From assembly GCF_029338515.1 (NCBI RefSeq), contig NZ_CP119988.1, positions 3,906,001 through 3,970,000 of the forward strand: a DNA stretch of 64,000 nucleotides, in the 5' to 3' direction. The notes under the pieces are model-generated. The model was not told the origin of the DNA. It did not search any database and saw only the letters and a list, made by a program, of their open reading frames with translations. Both the position numbers and the translations under genes were made by a program. This stretch comes from Haloglomus litoreum (GTDB taxonomy: Archaea > Halobacteriota > Halobacteria > Halobacteriales > Haloarculaceae). This document shows, piece after piece, positions 8,829-17,463 of the stretch. Position 1 is the first letter of the stretch. Every line of letters begins with the position of its first letter.

Positions 8829-9893
8829 ATGGCACACGACAACGACGGCAAGGACGAGGTCGCGAGCCGCGTCCAGAACACGGAATCGATCGTTCGTGAC
8901 GTTGACAACAAGGCAGCCCGCGAGCTGCGACAGAAGTTCGAGGAGCAGGACTTCACCTTCGCTCCCGGTCTCTACCACGCCCTCGACGCGCGCCTGGCCG
9001 AGATGGCCGGGCTCGACGCCGCCTACATGTCGGGCTACTCGACGGTCCTGGGCCAGTTCGGCTTCCCGGACCTCGAGATGGTCACGATGACCGAGATGGT
9101 CGAGAACGCCAAGCGCATCGTCGAGGCCACGAACCTGCCGGTCGTCGCCGACTGTGACACCGGCTACGGTGGCATCCACAACGTCCGCCGCGCCGTCCGC
9201 GAGTACGAGAAGGCCGGCGTCGCCGCCGTCCACATCGAGGACCAGACGACGCCGAAGCGCTGTGGCCACATCGCCGGCAAGCAGATCGTCCCGCGCGAGG
9301 AGGCGAAGGCGCGCTTCTCCGCCGCCGTCGACGCGAAGCAGGACGAGGACACCATCATCATCGCCCGCACCGACGCGTACGGCTCCGCCAACGGTGACTG
9401 GGAGGAGCACCTCGAGCGCGGCCGGATGTACGCCGACGCCGGCGTCGACCTGGTCTGGCCCGAGATGCCCGACCCGTCCCGCGAGGACGCCGTCGAGTAC
9501 GCCGAGACCATCCACGAGACCCACCCGGACCTGAAGCTGGCGTTCAACTACTCCAGCTCGTTCGCGTGGTCCGAGGAGGAGGACCCGCTCACGTTCCAGG
9601 AGCTGGGTGACCTGGGCTACCAGTACATCTTCATCACCCTCTACGCCCTGCACAGCGGTGCGCACGCGGTCTACGAGGACATGAAGAACATCGCGGAGAA
9701 CGACGAGGAGGCCCAGTTCGACCTCGAGGGCCGCTACCTCGGCCACGAGACCGAGAGCCACCACGAGCTCTCGTTCGTCTCGCGGTTCCAGGACATCGAG
9801 GCACAGTTCGACCCCGAGGCCAAGAAGCGGATGGAGGAGTCCGCCGGCTTCACCGAGGAGGAGTCGGACCCGCTCACCTCGAACGACGACTGA
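8829..9893 (+). CDS. aceA: Isocitrate lyase / PEP-mutase superfamily enzyme
   Basis: A 354-residue enzyme of the isocitrate lyase/PEP mutase superfamily, most like the short haloarchaeal isocitrate lyase of the glyoxylate cycle (isocitrate to glyoxylate plus succinate). Visible are the metal-binding ADCDTGYGG (Asp108, Asp110), HIEDQ (137-138) and the catalytic loop [10 protein letters not shown] with Cys145. That loop is intermediate: KRCGH is common in methylisocitrate lyases, while the following AGK recalls the GGK of isocitrate lyase. Methylisocitrate lyase (2-methylcitrate cycle) is therefore the alternative. No malate synthase gene lies in the window. The C-terminal 60 residues are very acidic, as expected for a halophile. 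The start at 8829 is preferred because the upstream in-frame extension contains the promoter. Confidence 0.8.
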   Translation: MAHDNDGKDEVASRVQNTESIVRDVDNKAARELRQKFEEQDFTFAPGLYHALDARLAEMAGLDAAYMSGYSTVLGQFGFPDLEMVTMTEMVENAKRIVEATNLPVVADCDTGYGGIHNVRRAVREYEKAGVAAVHIEDQTTPKRCGHIAGKQIVPREEAKARFSAAVDAKQDEDTIIIARTDAYGSANGDWEEHLERGRMYADAGVDLVWPEMPDPSREDAVEYAETIHETHPDLKLAFNYSSSFAWSEEEDPLTFQELGDLGYQYIFITLYALHSGAHAVYEDMKNIAENDEEAQFDLEGRYLGHETESHHELSFVSRFQDIEAQFDPEAKKRMEESAGFTEEESDPLTSNDD

Positions 9894-9945
9894 TTCCGTC
9901 GTAACCCGCGGTATCTCCCGTTTCTTTCCTTCGTTCGCCGGTAGC
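9894..9945 (+). terminator. T-rich tract after the isocitrate-lyase gene
   Basis: The pyrimidine run cccgtttctttccttcgttc at about 9918-9937 follows the stop codon by about 25 bp and fits an archaeal oligo-T type terminator. There is no hairpin. Confidence 0.3.
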
Positions 9946-10031
9946 TTCGAGCTTCGCCGTCTGGTGGCGGCATCCACCACGGACAACCCTCGAAGCCGCG
10001 TACCTCGCCCTCGCGACCGGACACCGGACCT

Positions 10032-11483
10032 ATGGCCCGCCCGGCCGTCGCCACCACCATGTTCGACCAGCAGACCGACGCCGGCCCGCTCGTCCGGGCG
10101 CTGGCGGGCCGGGCGTTCGCCGACCCGTTCCCGTGGCGGTTCCTCACCCGCGTCGCCGAGATCCCGGACCGGCTCGGCGGCTCGCGGGGCGAACGCCGCG
10201 CCGCCGACCTCGCACGCGAGGCGCTCCCCGGGACCCCGACCCTCCAGTCGTTCCCCATCGAGCGCTGGACGCGGGGGCGGGCCGACCTCACGGTCGCCGT
10301 CGACCGCCCGGACGGATCCGTCGAGCGGTCGTTCGAGGCCGTGGCGCTCCCGTACTCGCCCAGCGGCACCGTCGAGGCGCCGCTCGTCGACGCGGGCCAC
10401 GGGACCGAGCGCGAGATACGGGACGCGTCGCTCGACGGAGCCATCGCGGTCGCGCGGACGGACAGCCCGGAAACCGAACGGTTCGTCCACCGGATGGAGA
10501 CGTACGGCCACGCGGTCGAGGCCGGGGCGGAGGCGTTCCTGTTCGTCAACCACGTCCCCGGCCAGCTGCCGCCGACCGGCTCGCTCCGGTTCGGGAGCGA
10601 CGCTTCCGTCCCCGGCGTCGGCGTCTCCCGCGAGACGGGCGGCTGGCTGACCGACTACGCCGCCGGCGGCGACGGCGCCGGGGCCATCGCCCGCCTCGAC
10701 GTCGAGGCGACCACGGAGCGGGCCGAGAGCCGGAACGTCGTCACCCACCTCGGCCCGGACACGGACGAGCGTGTCGTGCTCGTCGCGCACCTCGATGCCC
10801 ACGACATCGCGGAGGGCGCGCTCGACAACGGAGCGGGGCTGACGGTGGCCGTGACGGCCGCCCGGCTGCTCGCGACGGTCGACGCCGACCCGGACGCGCC
10901 CGATCCGGGGCTGGAACGCGGCGTCACCGTCGCGGCGGTCGGCTGCGAGGAGACGGGACTGCTGGGGAGCGAGGCGCTCGCGGAACGGCTCGACGCCGAG
11001 CTCGACGGCGGCCTCGATGCCGTCCACGCGGTCTGCAACGTCGACGGCGCCGGCCGCGCCCGGGACCTCCGGGCGTACACGCACGGCTCGGACGCCGTCG
11101 AGCGGCTTGCGGGGGCTGTCACCGGCGACGCCGGCGTCCCGCTGCACCTCGAACGGACGCCCCACCCCTACAGCGACCACTGGCCGTTCCTCCGGGCAGG
11201 CGTCCCGGCGCTGCAGTTGCACAGCCGGCCGCCGACGGGCAGCGAGGGCCCGGGCGGCGGGCCGCGCGGCCGCGGCTACACCCACACTCGCGCCGACACG
11301 CGGGACAAGGTCGACCGGCGGGACCTCCGGACGCACGCCGTGTGGACGGCGCTGGTGGTGCGTGAACTGACCCGCCGAGACCTGCCGTGCCGCGACCCGG
11401 CCGAGGTGGCGGTCGAGCTGCGGGACGCCGGCGCGGAACCGGGGATGCGCGCGGCCGGCGTCTGGCCCGACGGCTGGGACTGA
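10032..11483 (+). CDS. M28-family aminopeptidase with PA-like insert
   Basis: A 483-residue M28 zinc peptidase. A PA-type lid region at about 115-215 precedes the catalytic domain. Zinc and catalytic elements are VAHLDAHD (His253, Asp255), DNGAG (Asp265), GCEETGLLGSE (Glu306/307), CNVDGAG (Asp338), YSDHWPF and a late YTHTRADTRDKVD histidine. The complete set predicts an active di-zinc exopeptidase removing N-terminal amino acids. No signal peptide is visible, so it is probably cytoplasmic, unlike many secreted M28 enzymes. A shorter start at Met10 (10059) is possible. It converges on truA with an 11-bp gap. Confidence 0.88.
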   Translation: MARPAVATTMFDQQTDAGPLVRALAGRAFADPFPWRFLTRVAEIPDRLGGSRGERRAADLAREALPGTPTLQSFPIERWTRGRADLTVAVDRPDGSVERSFEAVALPYSPSGTVEAPLVDAGHGTEREIRDASLDGAIAVARTDSPETERFVHRMETYGHAVEAGAEAFLFVNHVPGQLPPTGSLRFGSDASVPGVGVSRETGGWLTDYAAGGDGAGAIARLDVEATTERAESRNVVTHLGPDTDERVVLVAHLDAHDIAEGALDNGAGLTVAVTAARLLATVDADPDAPDPGLERGVTVAAVGCEETGLLGSEALAERLDAELDGGLDAVHAVCNVDGAGRARDLRAYTHGSDAVERLAGAVTGDAGVPLHLERTPHPYSDHWPFLRAGVPALQLHSRPPTGSEGPGGGPRGRGYTHTRADTRDKVDRRDLRTHAVWTALVVRELTRRDLPCRDPAEVAVELRDAGAEPGMRAAGVWPDGWD

Positions 11484-11494
11484 GCGGGGTCGGT

Positions 11495-12382
11495 TCAGGG
11501 GTCCCGCGAGGCGCCACGCCGCAACTGCTCGGCGACCCGCGCGCCCGTCGTCCGCTCGACCCGCCGGCGCTCGAAGACGGTCCACGCGGTCGCCGCCGCG
11601 CGCTGATCCACGGTGAAGTCGAGCCCCGGGTAGTCGACGTCGACCAGCACCAGCGGCTCCGGCGGGGCCGCCGCCACACCGTCGGGGCCCGGCAGCGGCT
11701 CGTCGCCGAGGACGCGCTCGACGAAGGCGAGGTCGCGCTCCCCGCTCCCGACCGCCGCCAGCAGCGACGCGAGGCGGCGGACGCACTCGCGGGGGAAGCC
11801 GTCGGCACGCGCCCGCAACAGGAGATACGCCCCGTCGCGCTCGGCCGACAGCGAGAGGTCACGCCGGGTTCCCTCGCCGCGCGGGTCGGCGCTCAGGTTG
11901 TGCAGGTCGACCGCGCCCGAGAGCCGTGCGCACGCCCGGCTGACGGCGTCCTCGTCGGCCTCGGGCGCGTGGAGGTGGTACTCGTAGCGACGCTCGCGGG
12001 CGTCGTGGGTCGCGTGGAAGCCGGGCGGCGCCTCGGCGCTGGCCCAGACGCGCACGTCCGCCGGGAGTTCGCCGCAGAACGCGCGGGGCGTCAGCCAGTC
12101 GGGCGCGTCGAGGGCGACGGTCTGGGCGACCGCCGAGACGCCCCGGTCCGTGCGGCCGGCGGCGGCCCACCCGGGCGGCGTCTCGCGGCTGTCGCCTTCG
12201 GCGCCGGGGTCGCCATCGAGGACGTCGAGCCGACACAGCGCGTCCAGCAGCGCGTCCTCGACGGTATCGCCGTGTGGCTGGCGCTGGAAGCCGCGGTAGC
12301 CGGTCCCGTCGTAGGCCACCCTGAACGCGCGGCGGCTCCGGCCGGGCGCCTCGGCGTCACCGTCGAGGTCGTCCCCGCTCAC
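11495..12382 (-). CDS. truA: tRNA pseudouridine(38-40) synthase TruA
   Basis: A 295-residue pseudouridine synthase that isomerises U38-U40 in the anticodon arm of tRNAs. The N-terminus has the TruA signature FRVAYDGTGYRGFQRQP. The catalytic Asp79 is in AAGRTDRGVSA, and the second-half conserved RRYEYHL is present. The start is GTG at 12382, overlapping the upstream gene's stop (GTGA), which indicates translational coupling with the SHOCT-like membrane protein. Length is normal for archaea. Confidence 0.94.
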   Translation of the reverse strand: MSGDDLDGDAEAPGRSRRAFRVAYDGTGYRGFQRQPHGDTVEDALLDALCRLDVLDGDPGAEGDSRETPPGWAAAGRTDRGVSAVAQTVALDAPDWLTPRAFCGELPADVRVWASAEAPPGFHATHDARERRYEYHLHAPEADEDAVSRACARLSGAVDLHNLSADPRGEGTRRDLSLSAERDGAYLLLRARADGFPRECVRRLASLLAAVGSGERDLAFVERVLGDEPLPGPDGVAAAPPEPLVLVDVDYPGLDFTVDQRAAATAWTVFERRRVERTTGARVAEQLRRGASRDP

Positions 12383-12867
12383 GTCTCCTCTGCCTCCGGG
12401 GTCGTCTCGCCGCGCTCGGGGGCGGTGGCCCCGCCGCGGTCCACGTCCCGGCGCCCCCTCGCCGCGGCGTCCTCGACCGTCTCGGTCTCCAGCAGCCGTT
12501 CGAGCCGCCGCTCGAACTCGAGTTCGTCGATCTCGCCGCTGGCGTAGCGGTCGCGGAGGCGGTCGAGTGCGGCCTGCTGTTCGTCGACCGGGTCGTCGTC
12601 GCGGACCATCGTGACGAGCGGCTCCTGCAGGAACGCGGCCAGCGGAACGAGCAGCAGGTAGCCCACCGCCGCGACGAGGGTCGTCAGGCCCGTCCCGAGT
12701 ATCGCCGAGATGACGACGGCCGCCGTCACGGTGACCGCGACGGTCGGCAGGAACGCCTCCGCGAGCTGTTCGCGGGGCTCCGGGGACCGGTCCCTGTCGT
12801 CCACTGCGTCCCCCGCGCCGACCGTGTGATCGGTGGGGTCGGGCGCGTGGTCCGTCCGGTCGACCAT
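12379..12867 (-). CDS. SHOCT-like two-TM membrane protein
   Basis: A 162-residue protein with an acidic N-terminus, two adjacent hydrophobic segments (about residues 38-85) and a C-terminal short amphipathic SHOCT-type helix pair (LDRLRDRYASGEIDELEFE at about 108-126). SHOCT motifs occur at the ends of many prokaryotic membrane proteins and are thought to mediate oligomerisation. The function is unknown. The stop overlaps the truA start by 3 bases. The ATG at 12867 is chosen because the upstream extension lies over the divergent nucleotidyltransferase promoter and lacks acidic bias. Confidence 0.8.
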   Translation of the reverse strand: MVDRTDHAPDPTDHTVGAGDAVDDRDRSPEPREQLAEAFLPTVAVTVTAAVVISAILGTGLTTLVAAVGYLLLVPLAAFLQEPLVTMVRDDDPVDEQQAALDRLRDRYASGEIDELEFERRLERLLETETVEDAAARGRRDVDRGGATAPERGETTPEAEET

Positions 12868-12942
12868 ACCGGTCCGTTCGTCCCCGTGGGCAAAAACCCG
12901 TGGCTGGAAAGCGTTTTCCGGCCCCGCCGTCTCCGTCGGCGC

Positions 12943-13743
12943 GTGCAGGCCGTCCTCCCCGCCGCCGGCCGCGGGACGCGGATGGGGCCGCTCACGGGCT
13001 GGCGCCCGAAGCCGTTGGTCCCTGTCGCGGGCCGGCCGCTGCTCGCGCACGCGCTCGATGCCGTCCGGCCCGTGGTCGAGGGGGCGGTCGTCGTGGTCGG
13101 CCACCGCGGCGAGCGGGTCCGCGAACGGTTCGGCCACGAGTACGAGGGCCTCCCGCTGACCTACGTCGAGCAGCCCGCACAGCGCGGCCTGGCCGACGCG
13201 CTGGCGTGTGCCGAGCGCGCCGTCGACGGCCCGTTCGTCCACCTGAACGCCGACAACGTCTTCGGCCACGGGGCAGGCCCGACGAACGTCCGCCGGCTGG
13301 TCGCACGCCGGGCGGCGACGGACGCCGACGCCGTCCTCCTCGTGGAGCGCGTCTCCCGCGAGGCCGCGCGTCGCGTGGGCGTCGTGACGACCGACGACGA
13401 CGGACGGGTTCGCGACGTGGTCGAGAAGCCCGATTCCCTTCCGCCGGACACGTCCGGCGACGTTCGCCCTGCGGGCTCACCGCCCGCTCGCCTCGTGCAG
13501 ACCGGTTGCTTCGCGTTCACGCCCGCCATATTCGAGGCGTGTCGTGCAGTGGGGGCGGGTGAGACGGGAGAGGTGGAGCTCTCCGACGCCATCGCGCGCC
13601 TCGCCCGCGAGGGACGCGTCGAGACCGTCCGGTTGCGCGGCTGGCGCCGGAACGTCAACACGCCGCGCGACCGCGCGGCCGTCGAGGCGCGGCTGTCGGG
13701 CGAGCGCGTCCGACGGGCGTCGAGCGACCGCCTCGGCCGCTGA
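12943..13743 (+). CDS. Sugar-phosphate nucleotidyltransferase
   Basis: A 266-residue GT-A-fold nucleotidyltransferase that activates a sugar-1-phosphate with NTP to make an NDP-sugar. The N-terminal signature LPAAGRGTRMGPLTG followed by RPKPLVPVAGRPL is the classic GXGTRXXPXTXXXPKPL loop. HLNADNVFG supplies the metal-binding Asp, and VVEKPDS and the late WRRNVNTPRD also fit the family. The probable class is glucose-1-phosphate uridylyl- or thymidylyltransferase, feeding glycosyltransferases such as those at 6.2-8.6 kb; substrate choice cannot be read. The start is GTG at 12943, directly before the catalytic loop. It is read divergently from the SHOCT gene. Confidence 0.87.
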   Translation: MQAVLPAAGRGTRMGPLTGWRPKPLVPVAGRPLLAHALDAVRPVVEGAVVVVGHRGERVRERFGHEYEGLPLTYVEQPAQRGLADALACAERAVDGPFVHLNADNVFGHGAGPTNVRRLVARRAATDADAVLLVERVSREAARRVGVVTTDDDGRVRDVVEKPDSLPPDTSGDVRPAGSPPARLVQTGCFAFTPAIFEACRAVGAGETGEVELSDAIARLAREGRVETVRLRGWRRNVNTPRDRAAVEARLSGERVRRASSDRLGR

Positions 13744-13809
13744 AATCGCACGACTCCGGCGGGAGAGGGTGGCCGCGGGATTCAATACTCGTCGCTCCCT
13801 TCCGGGGGT

Positions 13810-14568
13810 ATGGACCCCGCGGTGCTCCGGGACGACATGGTCGACAGCCTCGAACACGAGGCCAAGCGGTGCGTCCGCTCGGAGGCCGTCAGCGTCGCGA
13901 TGCGGGAGGTGCCCCGCGAGGCGTTCGTCGAGGAGGAGCGCGGCGCCTACGCCGACCGGTCGTTCGAGCGCCACGGAACCCGTGTGCTGTCGCCGTCGAC
14001 GGCCGCGCGACTGGTGGAGGCGCTCGCGCCGGAGCCGGGAGACGAGGTGCTGGTCGTCGGCGCCGGCGTCGGCTACACGGCCGCGGTCTGTGCGGAACTG
14101 GCGGGCGCCCGCCGCGTCCACGCCGTCGACATCGACCGGCGGCTGGTGTACGAGGCCCGCTCGAACCTGGCGGCGGCGGGGTACGGCGAGGTGCTGGTCG
14201 ACTGCCGCGACGGCGCCGAGGGGCTCCCCGAGTACGCCCCCTACGACCGCGTGCTGGTTGAGGCGGCGGCCATCGAGCCCCCGCGGCGACTGCTGCGCCA
14301 GCTCGCGCCCGACGGCCGGCTGGTGCTCCCGGTCGGCGGCGGCGAGCAGACGCTCACGGTCGTCTCACCCGCCGACGCCCCGGGCGGCTACGAGACGCTC
14401 GACCGGCTGGGCACGACGGCGTTCGCGCCGATGCTGGTCGAGGGCGAGCAGGCCACGACCGTCGAGCGCAACCGGATGGTCCGCGAGGACCGCGAGCACG
14501 CCCAGCGCGCCGCCGAGCGGCGGAAGGGCTGGGAGCAGGAGTGGATCGACTGGGACCGCGAACTGTAG
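13810..14568 (+). CDS. pcm: Protein-L-isoaspartate O-methyltransferase-like protein
   Basis: A 252-residue SAM-dependent methyltransferase of the PCMT family, which starts repair of isoaspartyl damage in proteins. N-terminal VPREAFVEEE, the conserved TRVLSPSTAARLVEAL in the place of the family's 'S.P..VA.M.E.L', SAM motif I (VLVVGAGVGYTAAV) and post-I Asp (AVDIDRRLV) are visible. PYDRVLVEAAAIEPP replaces the usual PYDAI.V.AA...IP, and LVLPVG is typical. The C-terminal 40 residues are extended and charged. Haloarchaea often have two pcm-like genes and this could be either copy. Confidence 0.85.
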   Translation: MDPAVLRDDMVDSLEHEAKRCVRSEAVSVAMREVPREAFVEEERGAYADRSFERHGTRVLSPSTAARLVEALAPEPGDEVLVVGAGVGYTAAVCAELAGARRVHAVDIDRRLVYEARSNLAAAGYGEVLVDCRDGAEGLPEYAPYDRVLVEAAAIEPPRRLLRQLAPDGRLVLPVGGGEQTLTVVSPADAPGGYETLDRLGTTAFAPMLVEGEQATTVERNRMVREDREHAQRAAERRKGWEQEWIDWDREL

Positions 14569-14608
14569 CCGAACGGGGAACCCGGGCCGAGAGGAACGTG
14601 ATCGCGCC

Positions 14609-16381
14609 TCAGTCGTCGGCGGGCAGCGACTGACCCTTGCCGTCCGTCGGCGCCGGGCTGGACCCCATGTCGTCCTCCTCGGCGTAGGGGTACCAGGTCA
14701 TCTTCGTGTTGTGCATGTAGGGGTCCTCGTAGGAGGTCTCCTCGGGCTCACCCATCTCCTGCAGCTCCTCCTCGGAGTGGGCCGCGATGAAGTCACGGAA
14801 GGACTGGCCCTCCTCACGGCGCTCCTCGTAGTCGGCGAGCAGGTTCCGGATGTAGCCCGGCACCTCGTCGGCGGCGACGCGCATCTCGACCCAGTCCGCG
14901 AAGTGCGGGTCCTCGCCGAGGCCGCCGCCGAGGCCGATGTCGAACGCCTCGACCGGCTCGCCGTCCTTGCGTGTCTTCATCCCACGCAGGGAGATATCCG
15001 CGATCTGGGGCTGGGCACAGGATGCGGTGCAGCCCGACAGGTGGACGTGGAAGTCCTCCACGCCCTCCGGAACGTCGACGTTGTCGCGCATCCAGCGCGC
15101 GTACCGGACCATGCGGTTCTTCGTCTCGGTGATGGAGAGCGAGCAGAACTCCGTGCCCGTGCAGGCGAGCGAGCCGCGCATGAACGGATGCGGGTCGGGC
15201 GAGTAGTCCTCCAGCAGCGGCTCGTCGAGGAACGCCTCCAGCTTCTCGTCGGGGACGTCCGTGACGATGACGTTCTGGCGCTGGGTCAGACGCACCTCGC
15301 CGCTCCCGTACTCGTCGGCCAGGTCGGCCAGTTCCAGCACGTCGTCGGCGCCCATCCGGCCGGTCAGGACCGAGAGGCCGACGTAGTTCCTCCCGTCGGG
15401 CTGGTCGAAGACGCCGACGTGGTCGCCATGCTCGCCGTCGCCGGCGTTGTAGGTGTACTGGTCGCGCAGGTCCTCGCCCGCCGTCGGGAGCTCGTAGTCC
15501 ATGTACTCGTCCTGCAGGACCTGACGGAACTTCTCCGGCCCCCACTCGTCCATGAGGAACTTGATGCGGGCGTTGAAGCGGTCCTCGCGGTCGCCGTGGT
15601 CGCGGAACAGCGCGGAGATGCCGGCCGAGACCTTCGGGGCGTCCTCGGGCGTGCAGAACACGTCGATGTCGCGGGCGAAGCGGGGCTCCTTGCGCGAGAG
15701 GCCGCCGCCGACGCGGACGTTGAAGCCCGTGACCTCCTCGCCATCGAGTTCCTTCACCGCGGGCTCGAACGCGAGGTCGTTGATGTCGCCCTGGCCACAG
15801 CCCTCGTCACAGCCCGTGACGGAGACCTTCCACTTCCGGGGCATGTTCGAGTACGCCTCGTTGCCCTTGAACTCGTCGTGGAGCTGGCGCGCGACGGGCC
15901 AGGCGTCGACGTGCTCGTGCTCGTCCTTCCCGGCGACGGGGCAGCCGACGATGTTCCGCCAGGAGTCCCCACAGGCCTGGATGGTCGAGAGGCCGTTCGA
16001 CTCGAGCTTCTCGAAGATGGCCGGGATGTCCTCCAGCTTGATCCAGTGGAGCTGGATGCTCTGGCGGGTGGTCCAGTCGGCGTACGCGCCGCCGAACTCC
16101 GGGTTGTCGACGGGGCCGCGGGCGTACTCGTCGGTGATCTCGCCGACCACACGGAGCTGCCCCGGCTCGAGCACCCCGTTCGGGGTGCCGATGCGCATCA
16201 TGAAGTAGCTCTCCTGGCCCTTCCGCTGGTGGTACAGTCCCCACCATTTGAAGCGCTCGAACCACGCGTCCTGCTCCTCGTCGGGGATGGCGTCCCAGCC
16301 CTGTTCGGCGAACTCGAAGAGGTGGTCACGGATCTCGTTGCCGTAGATCTCGTCCTTCCACCCTTCGACCTTGCTCGGCAT
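14609..16381 (-). CDS. nirA: Ferredoxin-type siroheme nitrite/sulfite reductase
   Basis: A 590-residue siroheme/4Fe-4S reductase that reduces nitrite to ammonia, or sulfite to sulfide, in assimilation with six electrons. The two half-repeats are clear. In the C-terminal half the cluster ligands are ACTGTEFC (CX5C) and SGCTASCAQ (CX3C), followed by PQIADISLRG, closest to NirA-type enzymes. The pseudosymmetric first half carries SVTGCDEGCGQGDIND. Siroheme-binding Arg/Lys residues lie in RLTQRQNVIV. Nitrite reductase is favoured by CTGTEFC...ETK, but sulfite reductase cannot be excluded, and no nitrate reductase or transporter gene is nearby. The start at 16381 (MPSKVEGWKDEIY) is chosen over longer unsupported extensions. 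Confidence 0.85.
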   Translation of the reverse strand: MPSKVEGWKDEIYGNEIRDHLFEFAEQGWDAIPDEEQDAWFERFKWWGLYHQRKGQESYFMMRIGTPNGVLEPGQLRVVGEITDEYARGPVDNPEFGGAYADWTTRQSIQLHWIKLEDIPAIFEKLESNGLSTIQACGDSWRNIVGCPVAGKDEHEHVDAWPVARQLHDEFKGNEAYSNMPRKWKVSVTGCDEGCGQGDINDLAFEPAVKELDGEEVTGFNVRVGGGLSRKEPRFARDIDVFCTPEDAPKVSAGISALFRDHGDREDRFNARIKFLMDEWGPEKFRQVLQDEYMDYELPTAGEDLRDQYTYNAGDGEHGDHVGVFDQPDGRNYVGLSVLTGRMGADDVLELADLADEYGSGEVRLTQRQNVIVTDVPDEKLEAFLDEPLLEDYSPDPHPFMRGSLACTGTEFCSLSITETKNRMVRYARWMRDNVDVPEGVEDFHVHLSGCTASCAQPQIADISLRGMKTRKDGEPVEAFDIGLGGGLGEDPHFADWVEMRVAADEVPGYIRNLLADYEERREEGQSFRDFIAAHSEEELQEMGEPEETSYEDPYMHNTKMTWYPYAEEDDMGSSPAPTDGKGQSLPADD

Positions 16382-16582
16382 ACCCACCACGAACAGGCCC
16401 CCACGTATAGGCACGCCTCTCTCGCCAAGCGTCCCCGGTGCTTCCCGATACCGGATCATGTTGCCGACACGTTGTAGCAGGTGGTTCCGGGGTCCAGCCG
16501 CCATCCGGGAGTGGCGGGTGCCCGGTTCGTCCGCCGGCCGAACCGGTCCGTGGCGGGGGGCGCCGGACCGGTTGCGGACCGC

Positions 16583-16924
16583 TCACTCGTCCGGCGGGTG
16601 GGCGAGGCGGGTCCGCCTGTCGGGGACGTGGACGCTCTCGGTGTCGACGCTCCGGAAGGTCCCGGTGTCCGGGTCGACCCGGCCGACGGCCAGCCAGTCG
16701 GTGACGCCGCTCTCCCCGCAGGCGATGCACTGGCCGGCGATACGGGCGGCGACGTCCGGCGGGTCGACCCCGACCTCGACGAACCCCTCGGCGAGGAAGT
16801 CGGCCATCTCGCAGGTACAGAAGTCGGCCCGCGCGAGCCACCAGAGGTCGCTCACGTTCACCTCGCGGGAGTCGTTGACGCTGATCCACGCCCCGTCGTC
16901 GAGCTGGTGGATGCTGGTGACCAC
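16583..16924 (-). CDS. Hypothetical protein with CxC and CxxC cysteines
   Basis: A 113-residue protein, MVTSIHQLDDGAWISVND..., with a probable GTG start at 16924 because no ATG lies between the frame's shadow extension and the conserved-looking body. Two cysteine pairs, FCTCEM (about 36-39) and QCIACGESG (about 67-72), could bind a metal such as zinc or form a small iron-sulfur site. No membrane segment is present. The body is acidic and Trp-containing (DLWWLARADF). I do not recognise a named family. It lies upstream of the nitrite/sulfite reductase on the same strand with a 201-bp gap. Confidence 0.6.
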   Translation of the reverse strand: MVTSIHQLDDGAWISVNDSREVNVSDLWWLARADFCTCEMADFLAEGFVEVGVDPPDVAARIAGQCIACGESGVTDWLAVGRVDPDTGTFRSVDTESVHVPDRRTRLAHPPDE

Positions 16925-17151
16925 ACACCGAGAAAGACCCCGCCGCAGGTAACCGTGTCGTCCCCCGCGTGGCTCGCCCCGTGTCGTTCGATGCGGTGAC
17001 GGACCGACGGCCGGAGAATCGCAAGACTGCGGCCGGGTTCGTCGGAACGGTGCCGTCGCCGGTACCGGTAACACCATCCGATAGTGGGGAGTGGGGGACA
17101 GGCTTGTCCGTGCGCACGCCCTTATACAGGGAGCCGCTGTACGGAGGAGTG

Positions 17152-17235
17152 ATGACCGATCGCCAACCAAGCGATGTCGCGCCGGCCGCGGACGTGGCGC
17201 CGGAGCTGGTAGCGCCGGAGGGCAGTGATGAGTGA
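17152..17235 (+). CDS. Very small ORF with strong ribosome binding site
   Basis: A 27-residue frame starting MTDRQPSDVAP and ending EGSDE, acidic and Ala/Pro-rich. It is preceded by a near-perfect Shine-Dalgarno acggaggagtg (about 17141-17151), which is unusual in haloarchaea, and by a TATA-like cttatacagg at 17121-17130. Its end overlaps the next small gene by 8 bases, suggesting coupled translation. It may be a real micropeptide or a leader peptide. Confidence 0.5.
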   Translation: MTDRQPSDVAPAADVAPELVAPEGSDE

Positions 17236-17368
17236 GGAGGCCGCTACCGTGGACGAGGAAGAGATCGACACGAGCCACCTGGACGACGTCGAGGACGGCT
17301 GCGGCTGCGCAGAGGTCTGGGAGCACCTCTCCGAGGGGCGGGAAGCTGCGGCCGAGGCCGACGACTGA
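17228..17368 (+). CDS. Small acidic protein with CGC motif
   Basis: A 46-residue protein, MSEEAATVDEEEID..., containing DGCGCAEVWEHLSEGR near the C-terminus. Composition is extremely acidic, normal for a haloarchaeal cytosolic protein and unlike random frames here. The CGC pair could bind a metal or be redox active. The start overlaps the preceding 27-residue ORF by 8 bases, consistent with a bicistronic unit under one TATA box and Shine-Dalgarno. The function is unknown. The DUF7119-like gene follows 95 bp downstream. Confidence 0.65.
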   Translation: MSEEAATVDEEEIDTSHLDDVEDGCGCAEVWEHLSEGREAAAEADD

Positions 17369-17463
17369 GCCGCCGGTGTCGTCACGACGGGGCGGGTACC
17401 CGTTGTCACACCCGACGCACGCGGGCGGGAGGTTTTTGCATCGGTTCTTCCTACGGATTCACG

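Noticed and set aside
8736-11786. 1016-codon minus-strand open frame
   Set aside because: Opposite the isocitrate-lyase and M28 peptidase genes, which have full motifs; Arg/Gly-rich shadow frame.
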